This document shows positions 1 through 6,100 of a DNA stretch of 10,164 bases, one piece after another. A program made the translations under genes and the position numbers. Where the stretch lies: the NCBI GenBank assembly GCA_900543415.1, contig UQRE01000054.1, positions 1-10,164 of the forward strand, read 5' to 3'. The DNA is from an uncultured Dorea sp. GTDB lineage: Bacteria; Bacillota; Clostridia; Lachnospirales; Lachnospiraceae. How positions within the stretch are numbered: the stretch's first letter is position 1; each line of letters starts with the position of its first letter. Under the pieces are notes generated by a model that did no database searches, was not told where the DNA came from, and worked only from the letters and a program-made list of their open reading frames with translations.

Positions 1-19
1 CTTTTATTTTGCCTGAAAA

Positions 20-704
20 GTGAAAGATCAGTTTGTTATAGTGTGCCCGATAACACTCAAGTACTGCTCGGAGGAAGATTTCGAGCTGCGTGGCATTTAT
101 ACAGATGTGTGCTCTGTCAAAAAAGTTAAAGAAGAGAAAAAAGCCATACAGTACTTGAAACCGCAAGCAACATCAGCTATCCTGTCCGCATATGGCGTTG
201 ATACGTCAAAACACCGGAGAAACAGGATGATGTTAATCCTCTTGTATGATAGCGGTGCCAGAGTGCAGGAACTTGCTGACCTTAACATATCCTCCCTTCA
301 TATAGGAGAGGAGAATCCTTACATAACACTTGTAGGGAAAGGTCGCAAGAGCCGTAATGTCCCACTTATGGCAAAAACAGTAAAGCATCTGAATGTTTAT
401 ATACAGGAGTTCCATCCGGGCAATGAGGAGGCCCCGCTGTTTTATAGTATACTTGGTGGAAAACCTCATAGATTGTCCACCGACAGCATCAGCCTTGTTC
501 TGAAAAATGCAGCTGACATGGCAAGAAAAAACTGCGATGAAATCCCTGACAATGTACATTGTCACCTCATCAGAAAAGCAAAAGCCAATGGACCTTTACC
601 GTAATGGCGTGCCGTTGCCGTTTATAATGCAGCTTTTGGGGCACGAGAGCATGTCCACAACATCAGGATTCTATGCTTTTGCAACCTTAGAAATGATGAG
701 CGAA
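20..704 (+). pseudogene. Tyrosine recombinase/integrase, frameshifted and truncated
   Basis: This was a site-specific DNA strand-exchange enzyme of the lambda-integrase type. In the first frame (from a GTG at 20) the catalytic domain shows Arg81 in DSGARVQEL, the beta-hairpin lysine in GKGRKSR (107-112) and the HxxR pair as HLIR (182-185). The frame then ends in a stop at 602-604. The rest continues in another frame from 588: LLGHESMSTTSGFYAF carries the second histidine and the tyrosine nucleophile (codon 672-674). The two frames join with one extra base near 587, so a single frameshift separates the catalytic residues. A stop (14-16) lies just ahead of the GTG, and recognisable N-domain sequence begins only around PITLKYCSEED, so the N terminus is also damaged or outside the window. 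The 3' end stops at LEMMSE (about 702), where opposite-strand ALDH sequence takes over. The style resembles Tn554-like or IS-associated recombinases of Firmicutes. It is not expected to be active. Confidence 0.85.
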
Positions 705-905
705 CTCCGCCAGTGTCATGCCAATCTCACACATATAAGCTTCCGTTTTAGATTTATTCAAATCCTTCCGCAGGGCTTCATAAATTTCTTCCTCATGGGC
801 ACGAATGGTACGGCCCAAACGTTTAAGCGCTTCTTTACGAAAGGACAATGTAATGGGTTTTCCCCCTCGAAAGAACTCCCTCTGCTTCTGAATCTTTTCC
901 TGCAT
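703..905 (-). pseudogene. Aldehyde dehydrogenase, N-terminal stub only
   Basis: About 67 residues starting MQEKIQKQREFF match the N terminus of class-3-like NAD(P)-dependent aldehyde dehydrogenases: LSFRKEALKRLGRTIRAHEEEI, then ALRKDLNKSKTEAYMCEIGMTL. The intact family is about 450-460 residues and oxidises aldehydes to acids. Here the similarity ends at TLAE near 705, exactly where the tyrosine recombinase fragment ends on the other strand. The NAD-binding and catalytic Cys/Glu regions are therefore missing. The ATG at 905 is supported by AAGGAGG about eight bases upstream. It lies downstream of, and overlaps, the alcohol dehydrogenase pseudogene, which fits a former alcohol/aldehyde oxidation operon cut by the incoming element. 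Confidence 0.8.
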
Positions 906-1942
906 CTGCTTTTCCCTCCTTTTTCTCCATAATTTTTTCATACATGATCTCCAACTCCCCAGCATCCATCAAAACAGGCACGGGATAGAGGGGATTGCCC
1001 TCGGCTGCCACGTGTTTTGCCATGGCAGGGATATCTTCTTTTCTGATTTCCTGAATCGTTTCTGGGATCTTCATATATTGCTTCATATCCTTTATCCACT
1101 GGATAAAAGCCGCTGCCACTCTGCGGTCGTTGGTATGTTTTGGTACCATACCGATGCATCTTGCCAATTTTGCCAGCTTTCCATAACAGGCAGGGCCATA
1201 TTCCTCTAGGAAATAAGGCAGGATGACCGCATTTGCAAGCCCATGGGGCACGCCATACTTGGCCCCCAGAGAATGGGCAATGGCATGGACATAGCCAAAT
1301 AGGAACGGGAAAAAGCAATGCCAGCACAATAGGCAGCCTGCAGCATATTTTCTCTTGCTTTCACATTCTGTCCATCATCATAAGCCGTTTTCAGGTTTTT
1401 ATAAATCAATCTGGTGGCCTGTTCTGCCATAAATCGCGTCTCTTTTGTGGTGCTTCTACCGATATACGTCTCCACCGCATGGGTCAGTGCATCCATGCCC
1501 GTTGTGGCTGTGATATTTTTGGGCAGACCTAGGGTCACGTGGTAATCCAATACCGCATATCTGGGAATCAAAGAAAAATCGTTGATGGAATATTTATGCT
1601 TTGCGCCGCTGTCTGTGATGACTGCCGCCAACGTTGTCTCGCTGCCTGTACCGGCTGTAGTGAGTACAGCGATGAGCAGAGGTAATTTCTTGCAGATGCG
1701 CAGCAATCCCTTCATTTTATGGATAGGCTTGTTGGGCTTTACGATACGAGCCCCTGTCACCTTGGCACAGTCCATGGCAGAGCCGCCGCCAAAGGCAATG
1801 ATCGCCTTTGTGCCGCTTTCCAGATACAGTGTCCTGGCTTCTTCAATATTAGTAATGGTAGGGTTCGCCACCACCTTGTCATAAACCGCACAGCGAATGC
1901 CCCTTGGAATGCCCTGCAATATATCTTTTGTAATGAATCCAT
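835..1942 (-). pseudogene. Iron-containing (group III) alcohol dehydrogenase, degraded
   Basis: Group III ADHs are about 380-400-residue NAD(P)-dependent, Fe- or Zn-bound cytosolic enzymes that interconvert alcohols and aldehydes. Two frames cover the gene. The upstream part shows AFGGGSAMDCAK (nucleotide-binding GGGS), LTTAGTGSET, and the metal ligands Asp and His in GMDALTHAVETYIG. The downstream part shows GYVHAIAHSLG and YGVPHGLANAVILP with the last two metal histidines. The frames join at about 1285-1290, where one base appears to be missing before GYVHA. The start at 1942 follows AAGGAG by six bases and encodes MDSLQKIYCRAFQG. The next recognisable segment, GIRCAVYDKVVANPT, is in another frame, and the usual 60-70 residues between them are absent, so an internal deletion is likely near 1895-1914. 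The C-terminal reading frame runs past the normal end to a stop at 835 and overlaps the ALDH start. Confidence 0.82.
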
Positions 1943-1985
1943 TTTATTCTCCTTCTTCGTCTTCTTTTTTCCTCTCTAATTTTTC

Positions 1986-2014
1986 ATCATACCCCCATAT
2001 CATTTCAGCGTCGA
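1986..2014 (-). promoter_or_regulatory. Possible sigma-A promoter of the ADH remnant
   Basis: On the minus strand, TCGACG (2014-2009) and TATGAT (1991-1986) are separated by 17 bases and lie about 45 bases before the ADH start codon at 1942. The -35 box matches TTGACA at four of six positions. Nothing else between 1943 and 2025 looks functional. Confidence 0.35.
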
Positions 2015-2025
2015 CCCAAAACGAA

Positions 2026-2061
2026 AATGCTCCGCAGGAAATCTCTTTCCTACGGAGCATT
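2026..2061 (-). terminator. Rho-independent terminator of the membrane-protein gene
   Basis: Two 16-base arms (2026-2041 and 2046-2061) form a hairpin with a four-base loop, right after the stop codon at 2069-2071. The one non-Watson-Crick position (2035/2052) is C-A as plus-strand RNA but a G-U wobble as minus-strand RNA, and the minus strand continues into T-rich sequence. Both point to termination of minus-strand transcripts. It also separates this unit from the ADH remnant. Confidence 0.85.
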
Positions 2062-2068
2062 CTTTACA

Positions 2069-2401
2069 TTATATTACAAACAGAGCCACCATTCCTAGCA
2101 CAACAGATGCCGCTACCAACACCTTTGCTGTCAGGAAAGATCTTTCGCTTTTGCCACAAATCTGTACCAGCAGTGCAATCACAGCAAGTGCACCAAACGC
2201 CCAGGCGATCAACTGCTCCTTAATATAATTGGTGGGATAGCTATCCGCCGTCATCCATGCGATGACCATGCCCCATACCGCCATAAAGTAAAACACAGCC
2301 TTCTGCCCTTTTTCTCCTTTCAAAAGGAACAAAAGCACCAACCCCATCACACTAATGATACTCATTACCATAAATAAAACTAACAATAAACCTAATGCCA
2401 T
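2069..2401 (-). CDS. Small four-TM hypothetical membrane protein
   Basis: The product is 110 residues beginning MALGLLLVLFMVMS. Four hydrophobic stretches are visible: residues about 2-26, 36-55, 66-86 and 89-110. Short charged loops (KGEKGQK, GKSERS) separate some of them. There is no recognisable domain or catalytic motif. An upstream in-frame extension of 23 charged residues exists, but the ATG at 2401 is preferred because GTGAGG lies about eight bases upstream and the protein then starts directly with a membrane segment. The gene follows the sensor kinase by 85 bases on the same strand. It has its own putative promoter with repeats that look like response-regulator sites (2443-2493) and ends at a strong terminator. 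The likely inference is that it is a target or accessory of the adjacent two-component system, perhaps in envelope stress or peptide resistance, but no function can be assigned. Confidence 0.8.
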   Translation of the reverse strand: MALGLLLVLFMVMSIISVMGLVLLFLLKGEKGQKAVFYFMAVWGMVIAWMTADSYPTNYIKEQLIAWAFGALAVIALLVQICGKSERSFLTAKVLVAASVVLGMVALFVI

Positions 2402-2442
2402 AATACATTCCTCACTTTCTTTTTCTTTTCTGAGATCATCAT

Positions 2443-2493
2443 AGCATAGCAGTCTAAAGAAATTTGCCAAGCAATTCTAAAGAATTCTAAAGA
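2443..2493 (-). promoter_or_regulatory. Promoter with three direct repeats, putative response-regulator operator
   Basis: Reading the minus strand, TCTTTAGAAT occurs twice in perfect tandem (2493-2484, 2483-2474), and a third copy, TCTTTAGACT, lies at 2460-2451. A plausible promoter is TTGGCA (2470-2465) with TATGCT (2448-2443) at 16-base spacing; TATGAT at 2443-2438 is an alternative -10. The tandem pair sits just upstream of -35 with the exact ten-base period typical of OmpR-family sites, and the third copy is inside the spacer. The first two copies overlap the end of the kinase gene. The gene driven is the four-TM protein starting at 2401. The repeats are seen directly; binding by the adjacent regulator is inferred. 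Confidence 0.65.
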
Positions 2494-3539
2494 TGTGACC
2501 CATCAACCTCAGAAAGCGTGATCTGGATAGAAAAAATTCCTTGCTCTATGGAAACTTTCACCATCCCGCCATACAAAGCGGCGATCCGCCGGATACTTTC
2601 CAAGCCGATTTGATTGCTCTCCACCGGAACCGTGCCCGTTTTGATTCCATTCCTTTGGCAGACCCGAAGGCGTTTATCCACAGCATCGATCCGCAATTCC
2701 ACAGGCTGCTCCCGATCCGCATATTTTTCCACATTAGAAGCAAGATTATCAAAGATCCGCCGCAGCTCCTGAATATCGAAAGATCCATAGAATGCGGGAC
2801 AATTTTTTGTATCTACGATACAGGGAAACGTATTCTCCAGAATTTCTTCCCATTCTCCCGCAAGCTGCTCCATCAGCAGCTTGCCATCCTCAATGGTTTC
2901 TAAATCTCTGCTGCCGCTATCCAATAATCTGTCAGTCAGTGCCTTGATCTGCTGGCCTTTTCGTTGCACCAGGGCAATGTATTCCTGCACTTCCTCCTGC
3001 TCCAATGTCTCTTTCCGCCCCAAATAATCAGAATAAGATAACATCGCCGTCAGAGGGGTACGGATATCGTGGGAAAGATCACGGATCAACTGTTCCTTTT
3101 CCGCCTGCAACTCTGTTTCCAGCTGCCGCAGCCGCCGTTCCGTTTCCGAAAGGAAATTGATGCTTTCTGCCAGTTCCTTCAATTCATTGTCCCCCTCAAT
3201 GGGCATGGTAAAATCCATCCGATGGGTACGCAGGGCTTCCACCCCCTGAATGATCTCCCTCAGATAAGCCATTTTCTGCCCCAAAAGAAACAAAAACAGG
3301 GCAAGAAATAAAAGCACCGCCGACAATAGGCTGAGGCTGCGGATCCCCCCCTGCAACGTCAGCAGCTGTCCTTCTGTCAGCAAAATATCATTTTCAAGGA
3401 GATAAGTCGAAGCAATGGCATTTGCCGTCAAATATAAAAAGCCAAAGAAGAATAAAGCAATTGCCGCCGTGATACATAAAAGCCCCATAATCTCTCTGGA
3501 CAATTTGGGGGTATTTCTTCTTTTTTCACTGATCAACAT
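2487..3539 (-). CDS. VanS-like sensor histidine kinase
   Basis: This is a 350-residue membrane kinase, partner of the overlapping response regulator. Two membrane segments (about 18-38 and 67-87) flank an extracytoplasmic loop of only about 28 residues, so it probably senses within or at the membrane. A HAMP-like linker and coiled coil (about 88-150) lead to the H box LSHDIRTPLTAM with phospho-accepting His157. The N box is IFDNLASNVEKYAD (262-275). The usual DxGxG G1 box and the glycine-rich ATP lid are degenerate: VCQRNGIK is followed by ESNQIGLESIRRI (307-319). This occurs in a VanS-like subgroup of Firmicutes kinases, so loss of activity should not be assumed. The start at 3539 gives a 14-base overlap with the regulator gene and follows a GGGGG stretch; an earlier ATG at 3650 would lie deep inside the regulator and is unlikely. 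Translational coupling with the regulator is likely. Confidence 0.9.
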   Translation of the reverse strand: MLISEKRRNTPKLSREIMGLLCITAAIALFFFGFLYLTANAIASTYLLENDILLTEGQLLTLQGGIRSLSLLSAVLLFLALFLFLLGQKMAYLREIIQGVEALRTHRMDFTMPIEGDNELKELAESINFLSETERRLRQLETELQAEKEQLIRDLSHDIRTPLTAMLSYSDYLGRKETLEQEEVQEYIALVQRKGQQIKALTDRLLDSGSRDLETIEDGKLLMEQLAGEWEEILENTFPCIVDTKNCPAFYGSFDIQELRRIFDNLASNVEKYADREQPVELRIDAVDKRLRVCQRNGIKTGTVPVESNQIGLESIRRIAALYGGMVKVSIEQGIFSIQITLSEVDGSHL

Positions 3540-4224
3540 AATACCCCCGTCCCCAAGCAGTTTTGATATATCTTGGATTTCTGGAATCATCCTCCAGTTT
3601 CTTTCTGATATTTTTGATATGCACCATGATAGCACTATCCCCCACCGCATCTTCTTTCCAAATGCTTTGGTAAATATTTTCCAGAGAATAGATCTTCTTT
3701 TTATGGGTGACCAATAATTCCAGTATTTTAAATTCTGTATACGTTAAGGCAATGACCTCTCCTTGTCGCAGCACGGATTGGCATTCCAAGTCCAAAATTA
3801 GATCCCCAAAAGGGATATGGCTCTTCTTTTCCTCCTGCGCTGGTGCCGTCCCACGGGCACTCCTGCGTAAAATCGCTTTCACCCGCATCAAAAGCTCCAT
3901 ATTGGAAAAGGGCTTGACAATATAATCATCTGCCCCCGCAGAAAAGCCCATAACCTTGTCCGATTCCCCGGAATAGGCTGTCAGAAAAATAATAGGAGCA
4001 TTAAATTGTTTTCGGATTTCTGATCCTGCCATAAAACCGGATAGTTCCGGCATATTCACATCCAAAAGGTAAAGATCTACCTCCGCCGAAGCCAACACTA
4101 ATGCTTCCTTTCCATTTTCCGCTGTACAAACTGCATAGCCTTCCCCCGTCAGCAGCAGCCGCAAAATATCCCGGATTTCCTTCTCGTCATCTGCAATCAA
4201 AATGCAGATCTTTCCATTCTTCAT
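3526..4224 (-). CDS. OmpR/VanR-family response regulator
   Basis: The product is a 232-residue cytosolic DNA-binding regulator. The receiver domain (1-120) has the acidic pair Asp12-Asp13 in IADDEKEIRD, phospho-accepting Asp55 in LLDVNMPELSGF, Thr82 in FLTAYSG and Lys104 in VKPFSN. A winged-helix output domain (about 130-230) shows LTYTEFKILELL, the VHIKNIRKKLEDD recognition region and YIKTAWGRGYYVD, all typical of the VanR/PhoB class. The start at 4224 is chosen over the upstream ATG at 4263 because AAAGGAGT lies about seven bases ahead and the protein then begins just before the first receiver strand. The gene overlaps its kinase partner. Its probable promoter is in the end of the neighbouring serine recombinase gene, so current expression control may be recent. 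Confidence 0.93.
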   Translation of the reverse strand: MKNGKICILIADDEKEIRDILRLLLTGEGYAVCTAENGKEALVLASAEVDLYLLDVNMPELSGFMAGSEIRKQFNAPIIFLTAYSGESDKVMGFSAGADDYIVKPFSNMELLMRVKAILRRSARGTAPAQEEKKSHIPFGDLILDLECQSVLRQGEVIALTYTEFKILELLVTHKKKIYSLENIYQSIWKEDAVGDSAIMVHIKNIRKKLEDDSRNPRYIKTAWGRGYYVDQ

Positions 4225-4246
4225 TTCTGCACTCCTTTCTGATTTT

Positions 4247-5599
4247 CTATATTGTACCATCAATCAGCATATCTGTCATTCGGCTTTTTTTACTTTCTAA
4301 AGAAGAAATATCTTTGTCAAGCTGCTGTCTTCTGCGAATATCCTCATCATTGGTAAGAGAACTTTCCACTGCAGCCAACACAATCTCCAATACATCTTCA
4401 AAGTTTCCTGCCAGAAGACCAAATGCCTCTACAAATGCTCCTTCCAGAATCACTTCATCAATTGCCTTACAGTTCGGGCAATTCTTGATTCCGTGTTTCG
4501 TGGCATTCATACACTGCCACACCGGTTTTTCATACGTGGAATTGCTGTGTCTGGTACGTCTCGTTAATTTATGTCCACAATAAGCACATTCACACATACT
4601 GCTGAAAGCATATTGTCTGGTGTATCGTTCACGATTGCCTGTGGTTTCCACCACTTTGTCTTTTGCTCGCTTTAGGCGAATCCTTTCTGCTTCATCCCAC
4701 ACTTCTCTGGAAACAATCGCTTCGTGATGGTCACGGATATAATACTGCTCCTCCTCTCCCATATTTGCTAGTCGGCGTTTGGAAATAGGATCTGTGGTAA
4801 ATGTTTTTCCAAGAAGAATATCTCCCTTGTTCTTCTCATTCTTTATAATCCCCATCACTCCGTGAGTGTGCCAACTGACTTCACCCTTTTTATTCTTTTT
4901 CCCAAGTTCCACTAGTCGATTGGCAATCGTGGTTGTTCCGTATCCCTGTAAATACATATCATAAATAAATCTGACAACCTCTGCTTCTTCCTCGTTGACG
5001 GTTAATGTCTTATCTTCCGGATGATAATCATATCCAAGACAACCATTGAACCCAATCAGTTCCCCTCGTTTCATCTTCATTTTCAGTCCCATCTTCACAT
5101 TCTGCGAGAGGGACTCCACCTCCTGCTGTGCAAGGGAACTCATAATCGTAAGAAGTAATTCTCCGTTCATATCCATTGTATTGATATTTTCTTTTTCAAA
5201 ATAAATAGCGATGTTGCGTTCTCGGAGCATTCTTACATATTGAAGTGTATCCAGCGTATTTCTTGCAAATCGGGAAATAGATTTTGTCAGCACCATATCT
5301 ATTTCTCCATTCTGGCACTTCTGGATCATTGCCTGAAATCCTTCACGTTTATCTACCTTTGTTCCAGTTATCGCTTCATCAGCGAAAATCCCTGCATTTA
5401 CCCAATCCCGATGCGCACGGATTTTCTGTTCATAATACAGCTTCTGTGATTCGAAACTACCAAGCTGGTCATCATCGTCCGTTGATACTCTACAATAAGC
5501 AGCCACTCGAATTCTTTCCACATTTAATGCTTCTCTTTTTCCTCTGCCCCTGCTGTTCGGAGCAGTTCTTGTCGCTTCTAAAACTTCTACTCTACCCAT
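4247..5599 (-). CDS. Large serine recombinase, 3'-truncated
   Basis: Large serine recombinases integrate and excise mobile elements through a phosphoserine intermediate. The 450-residue product has an N-terminal resolvase domain with the nucleophile Ser39 in AAYCRVSTD, the motif TKSISRFARNTLD (about 106-118) and LLLTIMSSLAQQE. A recombinase domain follows (GFNGCLGYDY to about 310), then a zinc ribbon with CAYCG (338-342) and CPNC (374-377). A coiled-coil-like stretch then ends abruptly in SRMTDMLIDGTI. Relatives usually continue for roughly 60-100 more residues, so the distal C terminus is missing and integration activity is doubtful. The start at 5599 is preferred over the ATG at 5605: the AAGGAGG directly abuts 5605 but gives six-base spacing to 5599. 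The gene runs towards the two-component operon and ends 23 bases before its start codon. Confidence 0.9.
   Translation of the reverse strand: MGRVEVLEATRTAPNSRGRGKREALNVERIRVAAYCRVSTDDDDQLGSFESQKLYYEQKIRAHRDWVNAGIFADEAITGTKVDKREGFQAMIQKCQNGEIDMVLTKSISRFARNTLDTLQYVRMLRERNIAIYFEKENINTMDMNGELLLTIMSSLAQQEVESLSQNVKMGLKMKMKRGELIGFNGCLGYDYHPEDKTLTVNEEEAEVVRFIYDMYLQGYGTTTIANRLVELGKKNKKGEVSWHTHGVMGIIKNEKNKGDILLGKTFTTDPISKRRLANMGEEEQYYIRDHHEAIVSREVWDEAERIRLKRAKDKVVETTGNRERYTRQYAFSSMCECAYCGHKLTRRTRHSNSTYEKPVWQCMNATKHGIKNCPNCKAIDEVILEGAFVEAFGLLAGNFEDVLEIVLAAVESSLTNDEDIRRRQQLDKDISSLESKKSRMTDMLIDGTI
4251..4279 (-). promoter_or_regulatory. Putative promoter of the two-component operon inside the recombinase 3' end
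   Basis: Minus-strand ATGACA (4279-4274) and TACAAT (4256-4251) are exactly 17 bases apart, about 27 bases ahead of the regulator start at 4224. Both boxes lie in the last eleven codons of the truncated serine recombinase, the -10 within the sequence coding GTI. No copy of the TCTTTAGA repeat is seen here, so autoregulation of this operon by that site is not supported. Confidence 0.6.
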
Positions 5600-5631
5600 A
5601 GACATCCTCCTTCAAAATAATTCCTATTAAA

Positions 5632-5674
5632 AATGTCAGCTACACAAGTGCTATCTCCTGTGTACGCTGACATT
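5632..5674 (-). promoter_or_regulatory. Hairpin in the recombinase leader (attenuator, terminator or operator)
   Basis: AATGTCAGCTACACA (5632-5646) pairs with TGTGTACGCTGACATT (5659-5674) with a single bulge and a 12-base loop. On the minus strand the stem is followed at once by TTTTT, like an intrinsic terminator, then by the recombinase ribosome binding site. A possible -10 (TACAAT, 5677-5672) overlaps the hairpin's edge. The structure is certain as sequence. Whether it ends upstream transcripts, attenuates the recombinase, or acts as a DNA operator cannot be decided here. Confidence 0.5.
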
Positions 5675-5943
5675 GTATCGTCTTTTCAAATTGTGAACCA
5701 ATCTACGAAAATATTACGCCACCTGATTTTCCAAATCTCTTATCACAAGATACTTATCCATCAGTTTTTTACCAACCTTTAGTTTCTGCCGGTTCTGGCA
5801 AACCTATGGGCTACTCCTGCTCGAGTTCCTTTCCCATCCTTGCGGAAGTGTCTGTTCTCGCTCCTATTATCTCTTGATAAGTGTCATCGCAAGCCTGTTA
5901 GTATGAAAAGTACAGCTCATTTAATTTTCAAGGTTCCTATAGA
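5675..5943. other. Gene-poor stretch with possible coding remnants
   Basis: There is no convincing gene on either strand. On the minus strand an open stretch ending at 5714 reads KLKVGKKLMDKYLVIRDL, then ENQVA and a stop. From the ATG at 5761 it would give a 15-residue peptide with a weak ribosome binding site. A neighbouring minus frame reads GARTDTSARMGKELEQE and then a stop. These may be ends of genes lost when the recombinase element was rearranged, but neither was recognised. The small palindrome TTATC-TCTT-GATAA lies near 5869-5882. The open frame on the plus strand from 5840 has no family resemblance and runs through the promoter of the next gene, so it is not called. Confidence 0.3.
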
Positions 5944-5968
5944 ACATCAGTTTGTGATGTGTTATAAT
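5944..5968 (+). promoter_or_regulatory. Extended -10 promoter with overlapping palindrome, for the STAND gene
   Basis: TGTTATAAT (5960-5968) is a perfect extended -10 element (TG-N-TATAAT). No good -35 is found at 17 bases, as expected of extended -10 promoters. Immediately upstream, ACATCA (5944-5949) and TGATGT (5955-5960) form an inverted repeat with a five-base centre that abuts the -10, a position suited to a repressor. Transcription would start near 5975. Confidence 0.55.
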
Positions 5969-5974
5969 CTTTCC

Positions 5975-6012
5975 GTAGCCCTTTCCTCTGCCGAATGGTT
6001 TCGGTTGGCTAC
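5975..6012 (+). other. Structured 5' leader of the STAND gene
   Basis: The outer stem GTAGCC/GGCTAC (5975-5980 and 6007-6012) encloses an inner stem CCGAA-TGGT-TTCGG (5991-6004). The outer stem begins at the transcription start predicted from the extended -10. The roughly 125-base leader then runs unstructured to GTGAGG and the TTG start at 6101. It could stabilise the mRNA, regulate it, or belong to a separate small RNA. No T-run follows the hairpin, so it is not a terminator. Confidence 0.4.
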
Positions 6013-6100
6013 ATCTGATGAACCTATCGTAACAAAATGAAAATCAAAATATCATTGCCGGAGACTTGACCAAGAGTTGCCAATAAAGTGAGGATTAAAA

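Noticed and set aside
3069..3311. Plus-strand ORFs inside the kinase, regulator and recombinase genes
   Set aside because: They are antisense shadows of well-supported minus-strand genes.
5840..6040. 66-residue plus-strand ORF
   Set aside because: No ribosome binding site or family resemblance, and it overlaps the extended -10 promoter and leader hairpin of the next gene.
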